Positions 1 through 7,454 of a DNA stretch of 64,000 nucleotides are shown here, piece after piece. The translations under genes were made by a program, and so were the position numbers. Position 1 is the stretch's first letter; each line of letters opens with the position of its first letter. The notes below the pieces were generated by a model, which had not been told where the DNA came from, did not search any database, and worked only from the letters and a program-made list of their open reading frames with translations. This DNA is from JAFGGG01 sp964638895 (GTDB lineage: Bacteria; Spirochaetota; Spirochaetia; SZUA-6; RPPD01): contig CAZWYY010000005.1 of NCBI GenBank assembly GCA_964638895.1, forward strand, positions 1 to 64,000, given 5' to 3'.

Positions 1-44
1 AAAGGAATAACGGTATTAATTACTAAGGCACAGAGGAGGCTGCT

Positions 45-1058
45 ATGCTCAATTTTATTCAATTCCCCGACTGGCTGAGGCCGGAAATTATAAATATATT
101 CGGGTTTTCACTTCGCTGGTACAGTCTGATGTACATTGTGGGTTTTGTCATCACCTACCTTCTGTTCATCTACCAAGTGCGGAAACGCGGGATAACCCTG
201 GATAAGGATACGGTATTAAGTTTCTTTTTCTGGGGCATTGTGGGTCTTATTTTGGGCGCCCGCATATTCGCCGCCCTGTTTTTCGACCCCTCCGGCAGGT
301 ATTGGAGCGAACCCTGGTTGATCTTCTGGCCTTTCAGCGATTCCTGTAAGCTGGTAGGACTTTCGGGAATGAATTATTACGGAGGTCTCCTGGGTGCGAT
401 TGTGGCTATGACCATCTACGCACGGCGAAAAAAGATCGACCTGTTGGAATGGGGAGACATGTTGATGGCCGGCCTTCCCATCGCCTATTCCTTCGGTCGG
501 GTGGGGAATTTCATCAATGGGGAGCTGTTCGGCAAGATTACCAGCCTGCCCTGGGGCATGTATTTCCCGGACGCCACGAAATTTTCCACGGGTCAGAGAT
601 GGGTCAGGGAATTTGCCGCGCAGGCGGGCATTTCTTTAAGCGGCAAAGGCGATATGATCAATTTGCCCCGGCATCCCACCCAGATCTACGAATGGTTTTT
701 TGAGGGTATATTTCTATGGCTCATCCTCTGGTTTGTGTTCAGAAAAAGGCGGCCGTTTAAGGGATTTATTGTGGCGGTATACATTCTGGGGTATGGTCTG
801 GTACGTTTTATTATCGATTATTTGCGTATACCCCTTCTGAAACAATACACCATCATCCTTGACCCCGCGAATACGAATATCGATGTGTTCAAATCCTTCT
901 TTAACTTTTCCATGAGCCAGATCTTCAGTTTTCTGATGATTGTATGCGGCGTGATTCTTTTGTTCATGTTTCATAAAAAGAGCAAACAGCAGTCATTGGA
1001 AGAGGGTAGCGATCTTCATAAATTATCGCCTAAAAAACTGCGGAAAAAGATAACGTAA
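45..1058 (+). CDS. lgt: Prolipoprotein diacylglyceryl transferase
   Basis: This is the inner-membrane enzyme that moves a diacylglyceryl group from phosphatidylglycerol to the lipobox cysteine of prolipoproteins, the first step of lipoprotein maturation. The 337-residue protein is polytopic and carries the family signature GRVGNFINGELFGK (about residues 149-162), the preceding YYGGLLGA segment and a conserved HPTQ(I)YE motif near residue 208. A short basic tail (KLSPKKLRKK) ends it. The ATG is preceded by AGGAGG at a good distance. It is followed by a 258-base gap, so it probably ends its own transcript. Several lipoproteins in the window are likely substrates. Confidence 0.96.
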   Translation: MLNFIQFPDWLRPEIINIFGFSLRWYSLMYIVGFVITYLLFIYQVRKRGITLDKDTVLSFFFWGIVGLILGARIFAALFFDPSGRYWSEPWLIFWPFSDSCKLVGLSGMNYYGGLLGAIVAMTIYARRKKIDLLEWGDMLMAGLPIAYSFGRVGNFINGELFGKITSLPWGMYFPDATKFSTGQRWVREFAAQAGISLSGKGDMINLPRHPTQIYEWFFEGIFLWLILWFVFRKRRPFKGFIVAVYILGYGLVRFIIDYLRIPLLKQYTIILDPANTNIDVFKSFFNFSMSQIFSFLMIVCGVILLFMFHKKSKQQSLEEGSDLHKLSPKKLRKKIT

Positions 1059-1240
1059 GACATCGGAAACGGCGGTTTTTGCCGGAAAATAAGGCTCCAA
1101 AAATTACGGGATAGTTAAAAAAGTGTTTCGTTTTGACTCACAACGTACCTTTCGCGAAAAGACGGCTGAGGGCCGTTCCGTTAATTCCTTATCCTGACAT
1201 AAATTACAAATTATAATAATTTATGGTCTTGGTATGCTAT

Positions 1241-1269
1241 TTGCTTGTATATTAATAGAAGAGTATAAA
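1241..1269 (+). promoter_or_regulatory. Candidate sigma-70-type promoter of the Hsp20 gene
   Basis: TTGCTT (1241-1246) and TATAAA (1264-1269) are separated by 17 bases, in an AT-rich stretch upstream of the small heat-shock gene. An alternative pair, TTGGTA (1229) and TATTAA (1251) with 16 bases between, overlaps it. No CIRCE element was found. Assignment is by pattern only. Confidence 0.4.
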
Positions 1270-1293
1270 AGCCGCCTTATAAAAGGGGCTTAA

Positions 1294-1314
1294 AACACGC
1301 TTTTAGGAGGTGTT
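1294..1314 (+). promoter_or_regulatory. Hairpin presenting the Hsp20 ribosome binding site
   Basis: AACAC (1294-1298) can pair with GTGTT (1310-1314), leaving most of the Shine-Dalgarno sequence AGGAGG in the loop and its last G in the stem. The start codon follows two bases later at 1317. In a heat-shock gene this could act as a weak RNA thermometer, but the stem is only 5 bp, so the call is tentative. Confidence 0.25.
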
Positions 1315-1316
1315 AG

Positions 1317-1826
1317 ATGAAAGAAGGTTTTGTGTTTGACATGGGCAGGATCTTTGACGACATGTTCAATGCCGCCCGCGATTTTAAACAGGGCTTCAAG
1401 GAAGGGTTTTCCTGCTGGGGCCCGGGGAGGGAGCACAGGTTTCACTGGGATGAAAATGTTGATTTCTATCCGCTCTACCCGTATCCACCGTGCAACGTGT
1501 ACCTTACGGAGGATAAAAAACTGATCTTCGAATTTGCCATGGCCGGGTTTGAGGAAAAAAACATCGACCTGCAGTTCATGGGGGATTATATGATCCTCCA
1601 GGCCAAGACCGATGCCGAGGAAGAGCCGCAGAATGTTCGCTATTTCAAGCGCAGACTCAAGTTCAAGGACATCACCGATCAGAAGTACTATGTGCCGGAG
1701 AACAAGTTCGACCGGGACAAGGTGAAGGCTGTTTTCAAAAACGGGGTGCTGCGGGTTGTTATTCCGCCCAAAGAAGACTATACCGCGGAGCAGGGTATCA
1801 AAATAGAAATTGTAAGTGAGGAGTAA
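1317..1826 (+). CDS. Small heat-shock protein, Hsp20/alpha-crystallin family
   Basis: An ATP-independent holdase chaperone of 169 residues. After a variable N-terminal region rich in F, G and D (residues 1-55), the alpha-crystallin domain runs from about residue 62 (NVYLTEDKKLIFEFAMAGF) to 155 and contains the family's final strand motif, here FKNGVLRVVIPP. The C-terminus has the IxI-type anchor (IKIEI) used for oligomer assembly. The start has a strong AGGAGG six bases upstream. It is a single gene with its own candidate promoter and terminator, typical of a stress-induced unit. Confidence 0.9.
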   Translation: MKEGFVFDMGRIFDDMFNAARDFKQGFKEGFSCWGPGREHRFHWDENVDFYPLYPYPPCNVYLTEDKKLIFEFAMAGFEEKNIDLQFMGDYMILQAKTDAEEEPQNVRYFKRRLKFKDITDQKYYVPENKFDRDKVKAVFKNGVLRVVIPPKEDYTAEQGIKIEIVSEE

Positions 1827-1858
1827 CAGTACCGTTAACTTGTTGCAGGTATCGTGAT

Positions 1859-1886
1859 AGGGGGGGATTTTCCCCCCTCTTTTTTT
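1859..1886 (+). terminator. Rho-independent terminator after the Hsp20 gene
   Basis: A run of seven G (1860-1866) faces six C (1872-1877) across an ATTTT loop and is followed by TCTTTTTTT. It lies 33 bases after the Hsp20 stop codon. Confidence 0.88.
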
Positions 1887-1939
1887 GCCAATGGATAAAA
1901 ATGTTTTTATAGATTATATCCGGCAGGGAGTTTTATCAT

Positions 1940-2090
1940 GCGCAGGTAAGACAAAACCTGTCCGCGGTCAGGTAGCGCTTGGCTGAACGAAGGTGTTACG
2001 CGCTGGATACCCTTATCCAATTCCTGCTTACGGATTTGGAGAACGGACCGGCGTTGTTGACCTGACGGCAGTCTGTGCCGGCCCTGCAGT
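1940..2090. other. Intergenic stretch with clustered hairpins, possible structured RNA
   Basis: The gap between the Hsp20 terminator and the DinB-like gene holds several consecutive inverted repeats. These are CAGGT/ACCTG (1943-1947 with 1956-1960), AGCGC/GCGCT (1974-1978 with 2000-2004), GGATA/TATCC (2005-2009 with 2014-2018), and an 8-bp stem with one wobble, GGACCGGC/GCCGGCCC (2045-2052 with 2077-2084). No plausible reading frame covers it, and it lacks recognisable motifs of RNase P RNA, tmRNA or SRP RNA. Part of it could instead be the 3' end of the minus-strand DinB-like transcript. Confidence 0.3.
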
Positions 2091-2104
2091 GTAAAGATAG
2101 GGTT

Positions 2105-2608
2105 CTATTCCCTGCCTTCAAGCATGCTGCGCCAGTAGCCCAGAACCTGCCTGCACAGGATGAACTCTCCCGTATGATAGGCGGTGTGATTCACCACCAG
2201 CATGGCCTTTTGAAAGATGGAATTGCCCTTCATATGTGCGATGGGGGCGAATATATCGGTTGTCTGGTCGGTGATCATGGCCTTAAGCCGGTCAAGATCC
2301 TTAAGATACGCGGCCGTGCTCTGTTTCCACTTTTCCGCCGTGGCCGTATTGCCCTTAAGCGGCCAGTATCCGGAAGGCCAGGAGGGTGATTCATGGTCGG
2401 GGTTTATAATATACTGCAGAATATCCCATTGGGTTATCCGGATATGCTCAAGCATATCCCATAAACTGTAAGGGACATTCACTGCCCGCCTGTTCATAAC
2501 ATTAAACGGAACATCCTTTACCGCCTCACGCAGGCTGTCCCTGGAGTGCCTGCCCTCCAGCGCGTCGCTCAAATCGCTTCGTACTTTTTGTTCATAACTT
2601 TTTTCCAT
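2105..2608 (-). CDS. DinB-like four-helix-bundle protein
   Basis: A 167-residue protein resembling the DinB/YfiT-like superfamily, whose members are four-helix bundles that often bind a divalent metal through three histidines. Candidate ligands are in LEHIRITQ (about residue 54), in HTAYHTGE near residue 140 and in the histidine five residues earlier. The family includes thiol transferases that use bacillithiol or mycothiol, and DNA-damage-induced proteins. No substrate can be assigned here. It is a single minus-strand gene, convergent with the Hsp20 gene and divergent from the HTH-cupin regulator. Confidence 0.72.
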   Translation of the reverse strand: MEKSYEQKVRSDLSDALEGRHSRDSLREAVKDVPFNVMNRRAVNVPYSLWDMLEHIRITQWDILQYIINPDHESPSWPSGYWPLKGNTATAEKWKQSTAAYLKDLDRLKAMITDQTTDIFAPIAHMKGNSIFQKAMLVVNHTAYHTGEFILCRQVLGYWRSMLEGRE

Positions 2609-2718
2609 GTTCGTATCCCCCTTATTGCTGCTGATTAAAAAGTACCTATATCAACCGGCCGGAGTCAAATAATGTATCCGCAGGAGGAAAAAAACCTTGA
2701 CTTTATTTTGTTTTTGAC

Positions 2719-2742
2719 TTAAGTTATACTAAAGTAACTTAA
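2719..2742. promoter_or_regulatory. Perfect 8-bp inverted repeat, likely operator of the dehydratase locus
   Basis: TTAAGTTA (2719-2726) and its exact complement TAACTTAA (2735-2742) flank an 8-base spacer. The repeat lies 23 bases before the HTH-cupin regulator gene, within an AT-rich promoter-like stretch that also has TTGACT boxes at 2697 and 2714. The position and dyad symmetry fit an operator for the dimeric HTH protein encoded just downstream (autoregulation). Binding itself is inferred. Confidence 0.6.
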
Positions 2743-2764
2743 ATAAAGATTATAAAGGCAACAG

Positions 2765-3337
2765 ATGGAATATGTTTTTGGGGACAAGCTGCGGGGTATT
2801 CGGGAAAAAAAGGGCCTGACCATGAAAAACGTGGCGGAGCACGTGGGGGTCTCTGAAAGCCTCATTTCCCAGATTGAAACCAACAAGATCTCGCCTTCCA
2901 TTGATACCCTACTGAAAATCGTCGAATACCTGGATATTGATTTCGATTATATTTTTGCTGATTTCAAGAAACCCCGTTCGGTTCAGCTTATTCGTCCGGA
3001 CCAAAGAAAAAAAATAAGCATGCCCGGCATTGTCTATGAACAACTTTCACACACCACGGGCGGTAACGGCGGACATGAACTGGAAGCCTATTATATCGAG
3101 ATAACGCCCGGGGGCCGCAAGGGAAGCCGGGAGTACGGGCACAGCGGCCAGGAGCTGGGTATCATCCTGGAGGGCCGCGGTGATTTTGAGTACGGGGAAC
3201 GAACCTATTCCTTGTCGGCCGGAGACAGCGTCTCCTTTGCCTCGGACATTCCCCATGTGCTGACCAATACCGATAAGGCGGTTTTGAAGTCGGTGTGGGT
3301 GATAACGCCCCCAAAGATGTATTTCAAGGAGATGTAG
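2765..3337 (+). CDS. XRE-family HTH regulator with C-terminal cupin domain
   Basis: A 190-residue transcription factor. Residues 5-60 form an XRE helix-turn-helix (LRGIREKKGLTMKNVAEHVG, then SLISQIETNKISPSIDTLLKI). Residues 105-188 form a cupin small-molecule sensor (GHSGQELGIILEGRGDFEYG, then DSVSFASDIPHVLTN). Relatives such as PuuR-type proteins control catabolic or biosynthetic operons in response to a metabolite held by the cupin. The gene ends 10 bases before a four-gene dehydratase run and is probably cotranscribed with it, so the ligand may be a substrate or product of those enzymes. A perfect inverted repeat lies just upstream. Confidence 0.88.
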   Translation: MEYVFGDKLRGIREKKGLTMKNVAEHVGVSESLISQIETNKISPSIDTLLKIVEYLDIDFDYIFADFKKPRSVQLIRPDQRKKISMPGIVYEQLSHTTGGNGGHELEAYYIEITPGGRKGSREYGHSGQELGIILEGRGDFEYGERTYSLSAGDSVSFASDIPHVLTNTDKAVLKSVWVITPPKMYFKEM

Positions 3338-3347
3338 GAGAAGGTCA

Positions 3348-3839
3348 ATGATACGTTCAAAAATCTGGAGGTTCGGTGATAACGTGGATACGGACCAGAT
3401 TATCGCCTCCCAATACCTGCTGGTGGATGATCCGCGGCTGATGCTTGACCATGTATTTGAAAGCCTGCGGCCCGAGTTCACGCGGAACGCCCGGCCCGGG
3501 CAGATCATCGTAGCCGGCAAAAATTTCGGCTGCGGCTCCTCACGTGAACAGGCCGCAATGGTATTAAAAATGCGCGGCGTTGACGTAATTATTGCGCGTT
3601 CGTTCGGCAGGATATTTTTTCGCAACTGTATCAATATCGGCCTGCCCGTTGTCATACTGGAAAACCTGCCGGATCACGTGCGGGACGGTGATGAGGCGGC
3701 GGTGGACCTGGAGCGCGGGCGCGTTGAGTTGGGCCGGGAACGCTATGATTTCCCGGAATTCCCGCCCCATCTCATGAACATCATAAAAAGCGGAGGCCTC
3801 TTGGCTTATATCAACGAAAAAAGGGGAGACGGGGAGTAA
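3348..3839 (+). CDS. Aconitase-superfamily dehydratase, small (swivel) subunit, pair 1
   Basis: A 163-residue LeuD/HacB-type swivel subunit. It has the family features NVDTDQII near residue 12 and the GKNFGCGSSREQA loop near residue 55, whose serine and arginine act on the substrate. The specificity loop after the first strand reads YLLV (residues 23-26). As I recall, archaeal isopropylmalate isomerase has YLVY there and homoaconitase YLRT, so this matches neither exactly. The ATG has AGGAG upstream, 10 bases after the regulator's stop. Its partner large subunit begins six bases downstream. Substrate unknown; automatic pipelines would probably call it 3-isopropylmalate dehydratase. Confidence 0.85.
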   Translation: MIRSKIWRFGDNVDTDQIIASQYLLVDDPRLMLDHVFESLRPEFTRNARPGQIIVAGKNFGCGSSREQAAMVLKMRGVDVIIARSFGRIFFRNCINIGLPVVILENLPDHVRDGDEAAVDLERGRVELGRERYDFPEFPPHLMNIIKSGGLLAYINEKRGDGE

Positions 3840-3844
3840 AGCAC

Positions 3845-5125
3845 ATGGGAATGACGATAACCGAAAAGATACTGGCACGCGCGTCGGGAAACGGCACGAT
3901 CAGGCCCGGTCAGATCATCGAGGCCGGAATTGACTGGCTGATGACCAATGACGCGACCACACACGTGAGTGTGGACCTGTTTCACAACCGTGTAAAGCGG
4001 GGCAGGGTGTTTTGCCCCGAGAAGACGGTCTTTATTATCGACCATAATGTGCCTTCCGAGAGCACCAACACTACTCGTGTGCAGAACATCATGCGCAGCT
4101 TCGCCCGGGAGCACGGCTGTCCGCTGCACGACGGCGACGGCGTGTGCCACCAGCTGATGGTGGAGAATTATGTCAGCCCCGGTCAGGTGGTGATTGCGGC
4201 CGATTCGCACACCCCGACCATGGGCGCCCTAGGCGCGTTCGGGGCGGGGGTGGGCTCCACGGACTTCACTGCGGCCATGGTGACGGGCAGGATCTGGCTT
4301 ATGGTACCCCATACGCTGCGTTTTGATCTTACGGGGCGATTCAAGAAAGGCGTTTATGCGCGCGATCTCATCCTTACGATAATAGGGGATATAGGCTCGG
4401 ATGGGGCGGTGTACAAGGCCATGGAGTTCGGTGGTCCGGCCGCGGCTGGCCTGACGATCGACGACCGCATGGTGCTCTGTAACATGGCGGCCGAGGCCGG
4501 CGCCAAGAACAGCATTATAGAGCCGGACCAAACGGTAAAGGCATACTTGGAGGGCAGACGGGGAAGCGCAGCGGAGGATGCGTACCTGCAAAGCGATCCG
4601 GATTGTACGTACGAGCATGTCTATTCCTATAATCTGGGCGACATTGAGCCCGTGGTGGCGCAGCCGCATTTTGTACACAACAGGACGGCGGCAACGGAGC
4701 TAAAGCAGCGGAACATCAGGATAGACCAGGGGTTCATCGGTTCATGCAGCAACGGCAGGATAGAAGAACTGCGTACGGCCGCGGCTTTGCTTCAGGGACG
4801 AAAAATCCATCCCGGTACAAAGCTGCTTATCACCCCCGCCTCGCGCGCCGTGCAGCTTGAGGCTCTGCGCGAGGGGCTGGTGGAGATTTTTATGGAGGCG
4901 GGCGCCATGGTATTGAACCCCAACTGCAGTGTCTGCTGGGGAGCGTGCCAGGGGGTGCTCGGACCCGGTGAAACAATGATATCCACGGGCACCAGGAACT
5001 TTAAAGGCAGGGCGGGCAGTCCGGACTCGAGCGTGTACCTGGCTTCGGCCGCCACCGTGGCCGTATCATGCCTGGAGGGCAGGATCACCGACCCGCGCGC
5101 CTATGTACAAGAGGCATTGATATGA
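3845..5125 (+). CDS. Aconitase-superfamily dehydratase, large [4Fe-4S] subunit, pair 1
   Basis: A 426-residue LeuC/HacA-type catalytic subunit. The three iron-sulfur ligands are visible: C301 in GSCSNGR, and C361 and C364 in NPNCSVCWGACQG. Other hallmarks are GDGVCHQLM (about 96-105), the ADSHTPTMGALGAFG block (119-133) and PASR (331-334). Length fits the bacterial and archaeal two-subunit enzymes. It should catalyse a reversible dehydration and hydration of a malate-type acid. It overlaps the next gene by four bases (ATGA), so the two are translationally coupled. No leuA, leuB or lysine-pathway gene lies nearby, so leucine synthesis is not implied. Confidence 0.86.
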   Translation: MGMTITEKILARASGNGTIRPGQIIEAGIDWLMTNDATTHVSVDLFHNRVKRGRVFCPEKTVFIIDHNVPSESTNTTRVQNIMRSFAREHGCPLHDGDGVCHQLMVENYVSPGQVVIAADSHTPTMGALGAFGAGVGSTDFTAAMVTGRIWLMVPHTLRFDLTGRFKKGVYARDLILTIIGDIGSDGAVYKAMEFGGPAAAGLTIDDRMVLCNMAAEAGAKNSIIEPDQTVKAYLEGRRGSAAEDAYLQSDPDCTYEHVYSYNLGDIEPVVAQPHFVHNRTAATELKQRNIRIDQGFIGSCSNGRIEELRTAAALLQGRKIHPGTKLLITPASRAVQLEALREGLVEIFMEAGAMVLNPNCSVCWGACQGVLGPGETMISTGTRNFKGRAGSPDSSVYLASAATVAVSCLEGRITDPRAYVQEALI

Positions 5126-5613
5126 AGGGAAGGGCAATAGTGTTACCCGAAAACATTGACACCGATATCATCATTCCCACACAGTACATGACCCTGCCCA
5201 CGGTAAGGCGGATGTGCTCATATGCGTTTTCACCGCTGCGGCCGGAGCTGGCAGCCACGGTGCGCAGGGGCGATATACTCGTGGCGGGTAAAAACTTCGG
5301 CTGCGGTTCGTCACGTGAACAGGCCCCGGAGATAATCCGGGAGCTGGGTTTTGCCTGCGTCATTGCCGAATCGTTCGCGCGGATTTTTTACCGCAACGCG
5401 CTGACCAACGGCCTGCTTGTGCTTGAGGTTCCGGGAATCGCCGCGGGCGTCAAGGAAGGCGATATCATCACCGTGGACATGGAGTACAACAAAATCCTGA
5501 CCCCGGATGGCGGGAGGTACGGTTTTGCGGCCATACCGGACCGCCTCGCGGCCATGCTAGAAGCGGGTGGGCTTGTCAACTATTATAAGAAACTCAATAG
5601 AGCCGCCTCATGA
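5122..5613 (+). CDS. Aconitase-superfamily dehydratase, small (swivel) subunit, pair 2
   Basis: The second swivel subunit is also 163 residues. It has NIDTDIIIPTQ near the start and the GKNFGCGSSREQA loop near residue 54, identical to that of pair 1. Its specificity loop reads YMTL (residues 22-25), different from YLLV in pair 1, which suggests a different substrate. The start at the ATGA overlap with the preceding large-subunit gene is preferred over upstream codons because it aligns with the first small subunit. It overlaps the following large-subunit gene by four bases. Confidence 0.85.
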   Translation: MKGRAIVLPENIDTDIIIPTQYMTLPTVRRMCSYAFSPLRPELAATVRRGDILVAGKNFGCGSSREQAPEIIRELGFACVIAESFARIFYRNALTNGLLVLEVPGIAAGVKEGDIITVDMEYNKILTPDGGRYGFAAIPDRLAAMLEAGGLVNYYKKLNRAAS

Positions 5614-6869
5614 AACACACGCTGTCCCAGAAAATACTGATTCGTCACACGGAAGAACGCGGCCTGCAAAGCGGAGACATCGTTGAGACCGCGGTGGACC
5701 GCGTGATGATACATGATTTCTTTACCCCGTTTTGTTTTGGCAAATTCAACGAAATGGGATTCTCTCGCGTATGGGACCCGGATAAGATTGTGCTAGTGTA
5801 TGATCACCTTGTACCCACCAGTTTTATTTCCGACTCACGCCACCACAAAATCGGTGACGAGTTCGCCCGTGCCCACGGCATCACGCATGTACACCGCGCG
5901 GACGGCGTATGCCACCAGCTCATGCCCGAACACGGGTATGTGAAATCGGGCGATATCGTACTGGGAACCGATTCGCATACCGTCACCTACGGGGCCCTGG
6001 GCGCCCTGGCCACGGGGATCGGGTATACGGAGATGGCGGCCGTTCTGGGAACGGGAAAAATCTGGTTAAAGGCAGCCCCCACCATCCGGCTGGAAATAGA
6101 CGGGGAACTGCCCCGGGGAGTGTACGCAAAGGACGTAATTCTTTGTGTCATGCAGAGGCTGGGCGCGGACGGCTCGTCTTACAAGGTTCTGGAGTTCGGC
6201 GGCTCATGCGTCAGGGATATGTCCCAGGACCAGCGCTTTACCCTGTCCAATATGAGTGTGGAGGCCGGGGCCAAGGCCGGGCTGATCGAGCCCGATGAAA
6301 AAACCCTCGATTATCTCAGGGAACGATGTGACGGGGCGAATATCGACGGTCTTAAAAGCGATGAGGGCGCGGCGTACGACCGGGTGGTGGAGATAAACGC
6401 ACGGGACTTAAAGCCGCTGGCCGCCTGCCCGTACAACGTGGATAACGTCAAGCCCGTGGAAGACCTGGAAGGTGTGCAGATAGACCAGGTGTTCCTGGGC
6501 TCTTGCACCAACGGCAGGCTTGAAGACCTAAAGGTCGCCGCGGAGATTATCGGGGGTAAGAAGATCCACCCCGATGTGCGCTTTATCGTGGTGCCGGCCA
6601 GCAGAAGCATTTACATGCAGGCAGTGCGCCTCGGCTATATTCAGGCCCTTGCGGAGGCGGGCGCCATTATCAACCACCCTTCCTGCGGACTCTGCGCCGG
6701 GCGCAGCAATGGCATTCTCACCAACGGCGAACGCATTGTAAGCACCAATAACAGGAATTTTTTGGGCAGAATGGGTGACGATCGAGTGGAAATTTATCTG
6801 GCCTCACCGGCCACGGCCGCGGCCGCGGCGCTGGCGGGAAAGATTACCTCTCCCCTCACATATCTATAA
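5610..6869 (+). CDS. Aconitase-superfamily dehydratase, large [4Fe-4S] subunit, pair 2
   Basis: A 419-residue LeuC/HacA-type subunit. Cluster ligands are C299 (GSCTNGR), C359 and C362 (HPSCGLCAGRSNG). It has GVCHQLM and GTDSHTVTYGALGALATG, as in pair 1, but the two large subunits are clearly diverged, including around the third cysteine block (NCSVCWGACQG against SCGLCAGRSNG). This is therefore an old duplication or two separate acquisitions. The gene ends the locus and is followed at once by a strong hairpin terminator. The pair might act in homoaconitate, isopropylmalate, dimethylmalate or citramalate-type chemistry; nothing here decides which. Confidence 0.86.
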   Translation: MKHTLSQKILIRHTEERGLQSGDIVETAVDRVMIHDFFTPFCFGKFNEMGFSRVWDPDKIVLVYDHLVPTSFISDSRHHKIGDEFARAHGITHVHRADGVCHQLMPEHGYVKSGDIVLGTDSHTVTYGALGALATGIGYTEMAAVLGTGKIWLKAAPTIRLEIDGELPRGVYAKDVILCVMQRLGADGSSYKVLEFGGSCVRDMSQDQRFTLSNMSVEAGAKAGLIEPDEKTLDYLRERCDGANIDGLKSDEGAAYDRVVEINARDLKPLAACPYNVDNVKPVEDLEGVQIDQVFLGSCTNGRLEDLKVAAEIIGGKKIHPDVRFIVVPASRSIYMQAVRLGYIQALAEAGAIINHPSCGLCAGRSNGILTNGERIVSTNNRNFLGRMGDDRVEIYLASPATAAAAALAGKITSPLTYL

Positions 6870-6880
6870 CTCTTAAAACC

Positions 6881-6912
6881 GGACTGCCCGCCTTGGGGGC
6901 GGACAGTCCTTT
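6881..6912. terminator. Bidirectional terminator between the dehydratase locus and ssb
   Basis: GGACTG-CCCGCC pairs with GGGCGG-A-CAGTCC across a short loop (6881-6909). On the plus strand it is followed by TTT. On the minus strand it is followed by GGTTTTAAG. It sits between two convergent genes, so it probably serves both. Confidence 0.75.
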
Positions 6913-6920
6913 CCGGCGAA

Positions 6921-7295
6921 CTAGGCCTCTACAGGCACGAGCTCTTCCTTTTTTTCTTTTTGCTTGTTGAACTCGGGCTTAAGCTCAACATAATTTGCGA
7001 CGATGTGCACCCTGGATCTGGGTTTTCCCTCTTGGTCGGCCCAGCGGTCCTGTTTCAGCCTGCCCGCGATGCGCACGCCCCTGCCTTTTGTCAGTTTTTC
7101 CCCGCAGGTTTCGGCGACCTTGGACCAGGTGGTGACATTAAAAAATGAGACCTCCTTTTGAAACTCATCGTCCTGCTTAAAAAACCTGTTTGACGCGATA
7201 CTGAACTTGCATACCGGAGTGCCCTTCGGCGTATAGGTAAGTTCCGGGTTGCGTACAAGATTTCCCTCTAAAAGGATTGAGTTAAGATTGTTCAT
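6921..7295 (-). CDS. ssb: Single-stranded DNA-binding protein
   Basis: A 124-residue OB-fold protein that coats single-stranded DNA in replication and repair. It begins MNNLNSILLEGNLVRNPEL and has FSIASNRFF and the GRGVRIAGRLKQDRW strand typical of SSB. The start at 7295 is chosen because AGGAGG lies just upstream; an upstream in-frame codon would add 18 unlikely residues. The tail is short, ending KEELVPVEA, and lacks the acidic DDDIPF-type tip that recruits partner proteins in E. coli. That suggests a divergent or secondary SSB. It is monocistronic and convergent with the dehydratase locus. Confidence 0.86.
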   Translation of the reverse strand: MNNLNSILLEGNLVRNPELTYTPKGTPVCKFSIASNRFFKQDDEFQKEVSFFNVTTWSKVAETCGEKLTKGRGVRIAGRLKQDRWADQEGKPRSRVHIVANYVELKPEFNKQKEKKEELVPVEA

Positions 7296-7403
7296 TTTTT
7301 TCCTCCTAAAAAAATATAGTTGTTGTCGGTGTGCAGCACGTGCCTGCAACTACTATATAACCAAGGAATCGCATAAATTGCTTCAAATATGTATAGTATT
7401 TTT

Positions 7404-7432
7404 AAAAAAAGCCGGAATCTTAAATTTCCGGC
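7404..7432 (-). terminator. Rho-independent terminator of the HATPase/cNMP protein gene
   Basis: On the minus strand GCCGGAA (7432-7426) pairs with TTCCGGC (7417-7411) across an 8-base loop and is followed by seven T (7410-7404). It lies just after the stop codon at 7455. Confidence 0.87.
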
Positions 7433-7454
7433 GGGCGCACGCGAGATCGCCGGG

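Noticed and set aside
1059..1316. tRNA or small RNA gene between lgt and the Hsp20 gene
   Set aside because: No cloverleaf or strong hairpin was seen; only AT-rich promoter-like sequence.
3348..6869. Simple leuCD annotation for leucine synthesis
   Set aside because: There are two diverged pairs, an XRE-cupin regulator and no leuA or leuB, so the leucine pathway is not supported by context.
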